From Undaria pinnatifida (Eukaryota; Sar; Phaeophyceae; Laminariales; Alariaceae), in contig JABAKD010000012.1 in NCBI GenBank assembly GCA_012845835.1, positions 5,237,344-5,301,343 of the forward strand: a stretch of DNA of 64,000 nucleotides, read 5' to 3'. The position numbers and the translations under genes were made by a program. Shown here in pieces: positions 55,901-64,000 of this stretch. The notes beneath the pieces were generated by a model. That model ran no database searches, had not been told where the DNA came from, and was given only the letters and a program-made list of their open reading frames with translations. Every line of letters starts with the position of its first letter. Position 1 is the first letter of the stretch.

Positions 55901-57582
55901 CTATGCTCATGTCTATGCTGCCTGCTCTGCTGCCTGCGTCTACTTCCCTCTTTGTGTCCGTCGAAACAGGGCTCTCTTTTGGCCGTCCACTACTGCCTTC
56001 TAACTGCGCTGGTACCCCTGCCCGTCGCCATCGCGCACATCTTCTTGGGCGGCTGGCTTACGGCTACCATCGTGACGGTGACTCACACGGCGGAGGAGTA
56101 CGCGGTCGCGGACGACACGTCGTACGTCGAGACGCAGTTCAAAACCACGAGGGATGCCATCACGGCGGACCCGGTATCCGAGTGAGTCATGGTGTCACCA
56201 GTAAATGCGGGAGAGGCGGGGGGGGGGGGGGGGAGCGGGGTCAATCGTGTCAATGCGGAACGCTACTTGTAGAGCTGGGGACTTTGCTCGTAACAGCAGT
56301 CAGGAACAATCGTGTTGGGGTCCCGAGTGATCCATAGCGTCGCCCGTAAAGGCGGGACGGGGAGGGGGGAGGAGCGGGGTCAATTTTATCAATGAGGAAC
56401 GCTAAGAGTTGGGTGCTTCACTCGTAACAGCAGTTCAGGAACAATCGACTTGGAGTATCGAGTGGAGTGAGAAAAGGTGTTTTCGAGTGGAGCGAGTTGC
56501 CAGCTTACATACGTCGTGAGAGTGGGCAACAGTAGTAGTAGAGTTGGGGGCGGAGGGTTGGGGTGGGACTATCTATCTGGTATTTGCTACACGAGCATTA
56601 CAAGCGTGGTAATGACGGGGGTATTGAGGTAGTACCACTTTTTGGCAAAACTGTTTTCTGAATGACGGGAGTCTTATGGTATACCGTTTTTTGGCGGAAC
56701 TTTTTTCTGGTTGACGGGGGTATGAAGGTGGGCCACTTTTTGGCAAAACTGTTTTCTGAATAACGGGAGTATTAATGTACCTTTTTTTGTCGATACTGTT
56801 TTCTGAATAACGGGAGTATTAAGGTATACCACTTTGTGGCGAGATTGTTTTCTGAATGATGGGAGTATTAATATGGTACCTTTTTTTGGCGAAAATGTTT
56901 TCTGAATGACGGGGGTATTAAGATAGTACCTTTTTAGGCAAAACTGTTTTCTGAATGACGGGGGTATTAAGATAGTACCTTTTTTTGGCAAAACTGTTTT
57001 CTGAATGACAGGGGTATTAAGATAGTACCTTTGTTTGGCGAAACTGTTTTCTGAATGACGGGGGTATCAAGATAGTACCTTTTTTTTGGCGAAACTGTTT
57101 TCTGAGTGACGGGGGGCTCCTCAGCCCTCAAAATCGTCGAACTGTCTTGTGTGTTGTTTTTTGGCAATGTTTTTTTCTTTTGTACGAAAGTATACATTAG
57201 GCCATGGGAATTTGATCGTTCATAGGGTTTTTTTGCGCTTTTTTTTTTCTTCTTAAAATCATTTTTGGGTGGGTGAGGTATAGAGCTCGTTGATTGAGGG
57301 GTCGGCAGATAAAAGGTTGGTGCTCCTCTTTTGTGATACCGTAGCATATGTCGGTAAAAACAAACCTCCGTTAGTAATCGCTTTTTCGTTCGTGTGCGTT
57401 TTTTTTTTTTCAGGTACGTGTGGGGTGGCATGCAGTACCAGCTGGAGCACCACCTGTTCCCCACGATTCCCCGCTACAAGTACCGACACCTGGTGCCGCT
57501 GGTAAGGAAGTTCGCGGAGGAGAACGGGATCGAGTACCGGGCGACTGGCCAATGGGAAATCATCAAGGACAACGTCAAGCTG
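43945..57582 (+). CDS. Plastid-targeted front-end fatty acid desaturase with cytochrome b5 domain (3' end not found)
   Basis: Exons: 43945-44202, 50392-50469, 50836-50979, 51783-51967, 52748-52871, 54982-55140, 55970-56181, 57414-57582; all GT-AG with matching phases, giving 443 residues. Exon 1 encodes a leader with a hydrophobic core and cleavage-type motif (ATLLATSSAFTFSALPSS, the SAF type of complex plastids), then a Ser/Arg-rich transit-like stretch and RKRLHVQ. Exons 2-3 form the cytochrome b5 domain (FYDLTGW, haem motif HPAGN at 101-105, GRDATDVMTAFHS). The desaturase core has box 1 HDMVH (214-218), box 2 HNLHH (246-250) and box 3 QLEHH (396-400); the Gln in box 3 is the front-end hallmark. 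The likely reaction is insertion of a double bond between the carboxyl end and an existing one (delta-5/6 type), using electrons from its own b5 domain. The HPGG haem motif is HPAG here. The last exon is missing; ATG at 43975 is an alternative start. Joining exon 1 to exon 2 across 6.2 kb rests on phase and on b5-domain continuity. Confidence 0.85.
45342..46153. mobile_element. PIF/Harbinger-like non-autonomous element, copy 1 (nested)
   Basis: 812 bp with terminal inverted repeats GGGCCCGAATTAACGAGG and CCTCGTTAATTCGGGCC, flanked by TTA on both sides. A three-base TTA/TAA duplication and GGGCC ends are typical of PIF/Harbinger. Copy 2 is at 52914-53697. No transposase motif was recognised. 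Confidence 0.85.
46223..46420 (+). CDS. Small PHD-type zinc-finger protein within the TA-flanked transposon
   Basis: 65 codons from ATG to TGA. The Cys/His spacing is C3-x5-C9, C27-x3-C31, H36-x2-C39, C54-x2-C57, the C4HC3 cross-brace order of PHD fingers, with the core HQCRGVCGQYLHGTCG. It sits between the nested Harbinger element and the right inverted repeat of the TA-flanked element. It may be an accessory frame or an exon remnant of a larger transposon protein. Binding of chromatin or DNA is only an inference. Confidence 0.5.
   Translation: MPCAAGSRCTAVPDHTPGPPKFTNHQCRGVCGQYLHGTCGVVDPLGTSEMHRICHTCATSRESEI
46564..47323. other. Internal region of the short LTR retroelement
   Basis: Contains two copies of ACGCATACCGCCGGTGTGGC-type sequence about 50 bp apart (46785 and 46830). 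A minus-strand frame at 47239-46898 has no recognisable domain. Confidence 0.5.
48555..48720 (+). repeat. Dispersed repeat, copy 2 (partner at 10225-10425)
   Basis: CACGTTTTCCTTTCTCC, TAGACGTAACTCAGATCC, CTCTTCTTCCCCC, TTTTTTATCGCGGGAAGACT and TTCCCTCGTCCACTCG, in the same order as the partner. Confidence 0.6.
48919..49753. mobile_element. 830-bp palindromic element with tRNA-like modules
   Basis: The two halves are inverted copies with an axis near 49328. The outer arm is AGGCTTAGTTCGGATAAGC to CCACTAATTCCTTAACAAAT. Then comes a tRNA 3'-half-like block (GTGGGTTCGAATCCCACC at about 49040 and its reverse at 49620-49640), a linker, and a second inner arm starting TTATAAGGCTTAGTTTGGG at 49209. 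At the centre is a tRNA-Glu-like sequence. After the axis the inner arm, linker, T-arm block and outer arm return in reverse. It is in intron 1 of the desaturase gene. Confidence 0.85.
49298..49358 (-). tRNA. tRNA-Glu(UUC)-like sequence lacking most of the D arm
   Basis: On the minus strand, the 61-nt sequence folds with acceptor strands TCCCTCC and CGAGGGA and anticodon stem TATGA/TCATG around loop CTTTCAC (anticodon TTC). The T arm is CCGGG-TTCAATT-TCTGG. Only 7 nt (GTTAGGG) separate acceptor and anticodon stems, about 10 fewer than in a normal tRNA-Glu, so the 5' half of the D arm and the A box are gone. It lies at the axis of a palindromic element. It could be a pseudogene or a processed relic. 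Confidence 0.5.
50095..50165. repeat. CGGT/CCGT tetranucleotide repeat
   Basis: GTCGGTCGGTCCGTCGGTC. Flanking DNA (49985-50340) is a looser ATTCATTC/CAGTCAGTC repeat, ending shortly before the desaturase exon at 50392. Confidence 0.9.
51000..51300 (+). other. G-rich tract following a desaturase 5' splice site
   Basis: Begins 21 bp after the donor at 50979/50980 and continues as GGGGAGG-type DNA for nearly 300 bp. The preceding intron ends in a C-rich tract (50693-50825). Confidence 0.6.
52036..52480. repeat. TCTTG pentamer satellite
   Basis: Perfect TCTTG repeats from about 52140 to 52300, degenerate at both sides (CCTTG, TGTTG). It is in the desaturase intron between the exons carrying histidine boxes 1 and 2. 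Confidence 0.97.
52914..53697. mobile_element. PIF/Harbinger-like non-autonomous element, copy 2
   Basis: 784 bp, GGGCCCGAATTAACGAAG to CTTCGTTAATCTGGGCCC, flanked by TAA (52911-52913 and 53698-53700). Internal sequence is clearly homologous to copy 1 throughout (for example GCCATGTCGTCGGCTGATTG, GTAGGACCACCGGAGCAGCC). It is in a desaturase intron. Confidence 0.88.
54500..54981 (+). other. Intron end before a desaturase exon, no feature
   Basis: Unremarkable A/T-rich DNA leading to the acceptor at 54981; AAGTGCCATCTCCCGACA is present twice in tandem near 54573. Confidence 0.5.
56610..57140. repeat. Minisatellite, about 55-60-bp unit, about nine copies
   Basis: Unit: GTACCTTTTTTTGGCGAAAC, TGTTTTCTGAATGACGGGGG, TATTAAGATA. 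Read on the minus strand it matches the 34421-34925 unit (GTCATTCAGAAA, AGCC with an A run, GGTATACCTTAATA). The last copy ends TGACGGGGGGCTCCTCAGCC then CTCAAAATCGTCG, the longer form found in that array. Confidence 0.88.
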
Positions 57583-57689
57583 GTAAGTGGCGCATTCCTC
57601 CTTCGCTTTAGATTGTATTTTCTTTCTGGTGACAGGTATCGCATACTTGGTAGTTGGGGAGTACAGTTTCAGTAGATTTGGTCCCTCTA

Positions 57690-57842
57690 TAGTGCCGGCT
57701 GAGTAATGCCGGTTGCCCGCTTCAGTGCCTGTCAAGTGTTCTGACGCAGATGGAAACAAGCAGTAGTGGCGGTATGCGGAGTAGTGGCGGTTGCCTTTAT
57801 AATGCCGGTATATCTGGCTGGCACGTGCCGGCACTATGCAGG
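57690..57842. mobile_element. Dispersed 160-bp repeat with ATAGTGCCGG-type ends, copy 2
   Basis: Starts ATAGTGCCGGCTGAGTAATG and ends GGCACGTGCCGGCACTATGC; terminal inverted repeats of about 10 bp. Confidence 0.65.
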
Positions 57843-57923
57843 GACCACTACCGTGTACGATTCGCTTGTTTTTGCCATTGAGCTATTCTATCTGTTTTTC
57901 GCCAACAATTCAACGAAAATGTA

Positions 57924-58122
57924 ATGGGTCAGATTCCTAACAGAAGCAACATGAAGACGTGTCTACGGAAACTCCCCGTCCGTAGCCGCAAATGCCAACG
58001 AACACAATGAGTAATGGGAACCCTCCTGGGCCGTCCTTCGGGCGCGTTGAGCTACATCTGTGTGCATCGTGGGGTTTCTGTAGACACGTGTTCAGGTTGC
58101 TTCTGTTAGGAACTTGACCCAT
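57924..58122. mobile_element. MITE with about 45-bp terminal inverted repeats
   Basis: Left ATGGGTCAGATTCCTAACAG then AAGCAACATGAAGACGTGTC. The right end, on the minus strand, is ATGGGTCAAGTTCCTAACAG then AAGCAACCTGAACACGTGTC. 199 bp in total. Confidence 0.85.
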
Positions 58123-58471
58123 CACAAAAACACACACAAAAACTGTGCACATGAAAAAAAAACCGCAAAACTAAACTAAAGAAAATAAATAAATAAACCG
58201 CCTACCATACATATGATGAAGCAGTATAGTGGAAACTACAGTAATAAATTTATAAAATAGATGTGATGTTTTACCTAGCTCGAAATTCCCCACCTAAAGT
58301 ATAAATACCAATACTTACCATTATAGTGGACAAAAAATAAGACACCTCCCAATCAAAAATCACTCATATAGTATATTACAAGTACCAACAACGCAGCTTG
58401 CAAAGATGAGTATTGACCTGAAATTCGTCAAACTCACGGCTGACTTTTTTTTTTTTTTTTTTTTTATCCTC

Positions 58472-58582
58472 CGGCGGATGGGGAAAAATAAAGCTTTAGC
58501 TCACCACACTTCCGCGTATTTTCATACGCGTCGTGTGTCGATTTAACTCAGTTGCTTTCGCAGCCCAACGCTAGCTGGCGCA
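58472..58582 (+). repeat. Dispersed repeat (CCGGCGGAT family), copy 1
   Basis: CCTCCGGCGGATGGGGAAAA, ATAAAGCTTTAGCTCACCAC, CGTATTTTCATACGCG, CTTTCGCAGCCCAACGCTAG. Nearly identical to 60127-60247. Confidence 0.8.
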
Positions 58583-58785
58583 GACGTCCTTGAAAATTAG
58601 TTGTAAAAAAAAGCGGTACCCCCCCCCGCGGCGCACACCCCACACGTCCGTGCGTGAATACGCAGAAGCTAACCAAAGAGTAGAATATATCGACCGCACG
58701 GCAGGATGTATGATACGATACGACATGATACGGCATGCTGTTGTATGTTGGGAATTCCATGACAAGGCGTAGCGGCGTAGGCCAC

Positions 58786-58892
58786 GTCGCGTTTTTCGTG
58801 GCGGGAGACCGGCAAGTGGAACACCATCAGGGAGAAAGTACTACGGGTACTAGCGCGAATGCTAACGCTACCGCTAACTCTACGCTATTAAT
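58786..58892 (+). pseudogene. Possible decayed copy of the last recognised desaturase exon
   Basis: The plus frame reads RETGKWNTIREKVLRVLARM before a stop. This resembles RATGQWEIIKDNVKL at the end of the exon at 57414-57582. No splice sites are evident and the upstream part of the exon is absent. Chance similarity is possible. Confidence 0.25.
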
Positions 58893-59065
58893 AGGGTATG
58901 TTTGAATATACGTACGGATCGTATCAAAATATCCTTGGGCCGGAAATGTTTTTCTTGTCCCCGCTTTTTTTTTTTCAATTCCTGCGGTGGGTAGGGAAAA
59001 ATAAAGTTTAAGCTCACACCTTGACATAGTTTGGTAGGAAGATATATGATAATAATAATTGATAC

Positions 59066-59339
<274 letters not shown>

Positions 59340-59340
<1 letters not shown>

Positions 59341-59575
59341 GGATTGAAACCAGTGAACGTAACTAACCAAGGCCAACGCAACCCACCAAATGGAGAGGTT
59401 AAAAATTTAAAAATGCTATGTATGCGTACGAGTACTTGGTTTTTCTTTTTCTAGCCCATAACTGGTCGTGGATTGGGTCGGTCTCGGTTGAGATGGCATT
59501 CGCCGGCTTCAAATCAGTAGTATTATTCCATGCTTTTCCACCCAACCAAAAATTGGCATCCCGCGAACACCCTGG
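59340..59575. mobile_element. Dispersed foldback-type repeat, copy 3
   Basis: GATTGAAACCAGTGAACG, AAGGCCAACGCAACCCACC, CGTGGATTGGGTCGGTCTCG, TTCGCCGGCTTCAAATC and CATCCCGCGAACACCC, as in the other copies. Confidence 0.6.
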
Positions 59576-60126
59576 TAGTCTAGTCTAATTGAAGTACTCT
59601 GTCGCTGAAACGGGCGTGCAGTTAGTAGAAGGGTTGCAGGGATACCGTTTCCCGCAAAGCACTATATATAGACTATTATTAGTCATGTGGCCTAAATTTA
59701 AGCACTCTGTTTCTTAAAGGGGTCTCCAGTCATAGAGAGGTTACCGGGATACGGTAATAGAACGAGCGGCCGGTGTATCACGCAGCTTGCAAAATATGAG
59801 CATCGGGCCCAAATTTGTCGAACTCACAGCTGACTTTTTCATAATATTTTTGTGAAACGCGCAAGATAAAACACAGCCCGAAACGAATTTCGTAGTCGAT
59901 ACTATCGAAAACGCGGAGGGAAGGGGGGGGGGGGGGGGGGGGGGGGGGGCACCCACAACGGAAGTGGCGGCTTTTGGGAAGACTCACACGCTCTGCCGAT
60001 AGTTTCACAGTTAATCTGAGACAAAGAGACAAAGCGAGACAAGGGCGGAGAGAAGTTCGAGCCCCTCAGATTGCTCCAACAGCAAACAAACCCCACGCCA
60101 GCTTTTTTTTTTTCTTTTTTTCTTCA

Positions 60127-60247
60127 TCCTCCGGCGGATGGGGAAAAATAAAGCTTTACGTAGCTCACCACACTTCCACGTATTTTCATACGCGTCGTGT
60201 GTCGATTTAACTCAGCTGCTTTCGCAGCCCAACGCTAGCTGGCGCAC
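60127..60247 (+). repeat. Dispersed repeat (CCGGCGGAT family), copy 2
   Basis: Same sequence order as 58472-58582 over about 110 bp, with an extra ACGTA after AAAGCTTT. Confidence 0.8.
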
Positions 60248-60404
60248 CCTTCGGGTCCCATTGTAGGTATAGCGTAAGCTGTCCCTATCAGTGGTCTTCG
60301 TTACAACCCACGCCAGCATCCGTAATCCCGAGTCAACTCCCACCCCAACTGGCAAAACATCGAACGCTCGACGCTAGCCTCCCAACAAATGGGATTGACT
60401 CGGG

Positions 60405-60581
60405 TACGCCTTTGTACGACCGGAAACCAGTTTTTGGGGACAGCTAACTTGGAGTTAGTATAGGGCGAGTTTTCGGGGCTCTTTGAATGGGTTTAACCCC
60501 TTTAGAGGCCCCAAATCCCCCCCTATACTAACTCCAAGTAAAAATGTCCCCAAAAAGGGGTTCCAGTTGTGAAGGGGTTAA
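60405..60581. mobile_element. Head-to-head pair of TTAACCCC-type MITEs
   Basis: A forward copy (about 60405-60494) and a reverse copy (about 60492-60581) share the central GGTTTAACCCCTTTAG. Together they form a 177-bp palindrome. Confidence 0.8.
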
Positions 60582-60769
60582 ATAGCTAAAACCAGGTTCG
60601 GAAGCGTTTGCCCCATGGCAAAAACTGCGACCGTTGCCGTGGGACGACTCGTTTTTTTCCCCTTGTTCTCTCCATTTTGAAGGGTGGCACACACAAACGA
60701 GCGTGGCGGCTGCGGGAAGAGAAATGACGGTCGAGATGTATCCGTGGACGACGCGTCGCTCGGCGTTTG

Positions 60770-60887
60770 TAAACGCATTTACAGCTGGAAACCCGTCGTA
60801 ACGCCTTTACAGTTGAAAAACCTGTTTTTGGGACGAGATTGCTCGGAATTGGTATAGGGAGGGGTTTGGGGGCTCTAAAGGGGTTAA
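60770..60887. mobile_element. TTAACCCC-type MITE with duplicated left end
   Basis: AAACGCATTTACAGCTGGAA then TAACGCCTTTACAGTTGAAA repeat the left end twice; the right end is GGGGGCTCTAAAGGGGTTAA. It splits a dispersed sequence whose uninterrupted relative is at 63220-63385. Confidence 0.7.
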
Positions 60888-61103
60888 GCACTCTCCCTGT
60901 TTGTCGAGAAAATCAGCTCTTGAAGATTGGCCTGAGGGTGTGTGTTGTCTTGCGTGTTGTTCGGGGACTATCCTGTCCTTGCGCGCTCTGCTGCCGTCAC
61001 GCACCATTCGAGGCAAGGGTTGTGCTGCTTTGAAGTGATTTACAGCAGTGGGTATGGGATCTCCAGGAGGATCCTGAAAAACAAAAATGTACGCCCCCAC
61101 TTA

Positions 61104-61203
61104 TTAACCCATTTCCAACTCCTAAAAAGAAGGAAAAGTGTTTTCCTATTTTAACTCCAAGTGTTGTGTCCCGATGCCGAGACTGCGGCGCTAAAAGGGT
61201 TCA
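61104..61203. mobile_element. MITE with TTAACCCATTT ends, copy 2
   Basis: TTAACCCATTTCCAACTCC to CGGCGCTAAAAGGGTTCA, core TGTTGTGTCCCGATGCCGAG, matching 13912-14003. Confidence 0.65.
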
Positions 61204-61229
61204 TAGAGGGCCAGGTTGAGAGAATGGTG

Positions 61230-61425
61230 CAGTTAAAGGGAGGGAAAATGCGGCGTGAACCAAAACATAAGAGCTTATTGGGAACAGTGTGGACAGTGAC
61301 AACATTGGTAGTGAAGAGAGGTAGGACACATGCGGCGTGAACCAAAACATAATAATTACTTAGCGTGGAGAACGAACAGTACGAATCCTCGTCGAGAGAA
61401 GTGCTTGCGGCGCGAACCATACCTC
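61230..61425. repeat. Three-copy tandem repeat around GCGGCGTGAACCAAAACATA
   Basis: GCGGCGTGAACCAAAACATA occurs at about 61250 and 61331, with a diverged third copy (GCGGCGCGAACC) near 61408. Confidence 0.7.
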
Positions 61426-61449
61426 TCTTAGGTCGGGTTACCCGCTGTG

Positions 61450-64000
61450 TATGCCGATTCCTCGTACTTTATCAGGATAGGTAGGATTCAGAGCTGGACA
61501 AATGCTTTCGAGTGAAATTTTTGGAAGCAATTGTTTCACACCTGTTTTACAGCAGCACGCCCATCATTCGGCGGCAATAACTACGCCACGTACTTGGTTT
61601 CAAGAAGAAAGTTGACGCTTTAATCCCCCCCCCCTCCCCCCCTTCCCCCAACCCCTCCCCCTTCCTTCTCCTCCCTTCCCTCCCTCCCTCGTTCCCTTCC
61701 TCCCGGTGCACACTGTGCACGCCCGCGTGCTCCTCCATGTTGCAGTTGAAGAGAGTCGGCGCGGCGCCCACATCAGCCGAGTCCCCCGAACCTGGTGCAG
61801 CCGACATCGACAAAAAATAGTGTTACCGCTGCGACTATGGGTGCATACATAAAAACCTATCAGCAGTAGGGACCATTGCGGGTTTCTTGCGTGCACTAAA
61901 TTTGCGGTGCCGGTGCATAAGTAAGTACTCAGGGAGGAATGTCCTGGTGTCGTTGCGTTGTTTCTCGAAAAGCGAAAAAAAAGAGGTGTGTTCTCCTGGC
62001 TAGTACTGCTACTTGTAGTCCCCTAGGCAGTTGGTTATAGCTCGTTCCGTCGGCTGTGGCTGTGGTTGAATTGCGTTGTGGTATGGCCCGGCGTAGTGGT
62101 TTTGCAGCAGTAAAGGCAGGAGTAGCAGACATGGCAGCATCGGCAGCAAGAGATGCACCTGCTGCTTTTCTTTCGTCTTTTTGTGCTGCTGCCGCCGCTG
62201 GCCATTTTGCAGCAGCCGCAATAGCACCACCACCAGCAGCAGAAGCAGCTCGTGTTTTTTTTTTTTTTTGCTGCTGCTGGCGCCGCTGGACTTTTTCCAA
62301 CAGCTACAATGACACCACCAGCAGCAGCAGCAGCAGCAACAGCTCTTGTTCTTGTTTTTTATGCCGCTGCCGCTTTCCAGCAGCAACAGCGATAGTAGCA
62401 GCAGTTTCAGCAGCATTGGCGGCTGTGATACTGCTGTCCCCGATGCTCCTCCGTCGTACCTACGTACACGAGCGCATGGTAATTGTATGGGAGTACCATG
62501 CGTAAAGTGTCCGTACACTCGTATCTGGTATGCATTTTTATTTCCTAGGTTTCCTTTATTTTTTGCAGCTCGCTTCCAGTGTGCCTGTATGATACACTCA
62601 GCATACAATTTCGATCGAGCGAGGACACCTCGTCTATTAAGGCGAAGTAGGAAGGCGTTGTTGGGCGGGGGGAGGGGGGGGGAGGGGTATTTGAGGTCGT
62701 CTTTTACGACGCTCGTTCGAGCGTACGTGGCGCGAAAAGCCTTAGTGGGGTGATGTGTATGTGTTTACCGAATGCATCACAAAAAAAATGTGGCAGCATC
62801 TTTTTTTTGTTTTGCCGCTTTGAGACTTCCCTCCTTTCTGTCGTTGTGTTTGTTCGCCCCAACCCACTTATGTTTATCCCGCAAGAGGCATATCATAGGA
62901 GGGAGACAAAACAAATGGGCTCGGAGTTTGACGAGGGGGAGAGTGGATGGATGTTTACGACAAATAAATCCGGAGATGAATGATTAGATTACAAAGTTCG
63001 GGGCTGAATGTTTAGATATTGAATTCAGCCGCTCGGTAGGGATCTGTTTAATTTATCATAGACGACAATAGGTTGAGAGGGGGTGGGGGCGGCGGTAGTG
63101 GAGGTGTGCGTGCGTGCGTGCGTGCTTGCTTGCTTGCTTACTTGAAACGAACGAAAATACCGTAAAAACACGCGAGACAAAACGCTCCTACCCCTTGAGA
63201 CGAATTTCACATCGGACGAACGATTTCCTCCAAAGCAAGAGGGAAGGGAGGGCGCACACGCAACGAAAACGGCGGCGCTTTGGAAAGACCCGGTCGAGAT
63301 CTTCCCATATTAGGATGATAGCAGACGAGCCGCTCGGCGTTTGCGCTTTTCCCTGTTACCGAGAAAATCAGCCGTGAAAACTGTCGTAGAGGAGGGAGGT
63401 TGATTGTCTTGTTGATTGTCTTAAGGAGCGTGCTCTATCGTAAGCGTAGGTAGTATGTTCGATGGCGAGGTCGGTGTTCGATTCGGTTCGGTTCGGTTCG
63501 GTTCGGTTCGGTGATTGGGTTCCGTCGAACCGCTCAGTCCGGTGTTTTTTTTTTCTTGTTGTGGATTCCCTTCCAAGCCCCCCCCCTCCCCCCCCACTTC
63601 CGCCTCCAGCGATCGGAATTCTGCCTCAGCGCAGCCATTTTGCGCAGGGATTTTGTCGTACAAGGGGTGAAGCGGAGGGGTTGGGTTGGGAGGGGGGGGA
63701 GGGGAGGGGAGGGGTTTGGACCACCAGAATGTGGGGGCGAGGGGGTAGGGGAGGAGGGGAAGGCGGGCCGTGTTGGCTTGATTTTTCCCTTCCCCTCTAC
63801 TGGTATTAGTGTTGGATATCGAAACCAAGACATGTCGGTATGATAACGGTAATTGCCGTTATCTAATAAAAATACGAAGATCGATAAAGATAACAATATA
63901 GTCTATGATGGAGGCGAAAACAGCCCCGACAACAATGACGTGAACCCGTATTGCTTTTTTGCTTCTCATGGGCCTCAACGTTTCGACCGTGAGTTCGTAT
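61450..64000. other. Right end of window, no supported gene
   Basis: Contains CAG/GCA-rich low-complexity DNA (62100-62430), C/T-rich (61624-61705) and G-rich (62660-62690, 63680-63770) tracts, a GTTCG repeat (63482-63510) and a GTGC/TTGC repeat (63104-63138). Short exon-like frames at 61813-61720 and 63690-63600 (minus) cannot be tied to a family or to splice sites. 63220-63385 is a relative of 60640-60930 without the MITE. Confidence 0.45.

Overview
The window is nuclear DNA of a eukaryote with large, intron-rich, repeat-packed genes. The best fit is a photosynthetic stramenopile, most likely a brown alga. Three things point there. The coding exons are small (70-730 nt) and sit in introns of up to several kb with GT-AG junctions, plus one GC-AG. 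One gene starts with a bipartite, SAF-type plastid leader like those used by secondary red-plastid algae. Intergenic and intronic DNA is full of microsatellites, homopolymer G/C runs and small transposons. I could not search databases, so the organism call is an inference.

Four spliced genes can be reconstructed by hand from conserved protein segments and phase-compatible splice sites. (1) Minus strand, 370-5273: a partial protein with at least two Tudor-like repeats separated by low-complexity linkers; it runs off the left edge. (2) Plus strand, 7779-18282: a complete 8-exon, 509-residue protein with two thioredoxin-like domains (CTNC and CVRC) that share the same internal intron positions and phases. 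They are joined by an Ala-rich linker carrying a Cys-containing motif twice. (3) Minus strand, 24052-33557: a 9-exon NAD-dependent glycerol-3-phosphate dehydrogenase (349 residues from its first recognised exon). (4) Plus strand, 43945-57582 and probably beyond: a front-end fatty acid desaturase with plastid leader, cytochrome b5 domain and all three histidine boxes. A fifth, single-exon candidate (41133-42380, minus) is weaker.

Genes 3 and 4 both concern glycerolipid building blocks: glycerol-3-phosphate is the lipid backbone and the desaturase modifies acyl chains. Nothing in the sequence shows co-regulation.

Most of the rest is repetitive. There is a CCGCA satellite (5.6-6.7 kb), TTA and ATA microsatellites (25.6-26.2 and 59.1-59.3 kb), a TCTTG array (52.0-52.5 kb) and several minisatellites. 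A tRNA-related SINE family has three good copies. A 90-bp MITE family with TTAACCCC-type ends occurs many times. There are two PIF/Harbinger-like elements with TTA/TAA target duplications and a decayed LINE endonuclease fragment. A three-level nest at 44979-47594 holds a Harbinger-like element inside a TA-flanked element inside a short LTR retroelement. An 830-bp palindrome at 48919-49753 is centred on a D-arm-deleted tRNA-Glu-like sequence.

The most unusual signal is a set of tandem duplications that span splice junctions: an array of degenerate copies of an exon end plus 5' splice site in the dehydrogenase gene (31.14-31.72 kb), and duplicated 3' splice sites in both the dehydrogenase and the thioredoxin gene.
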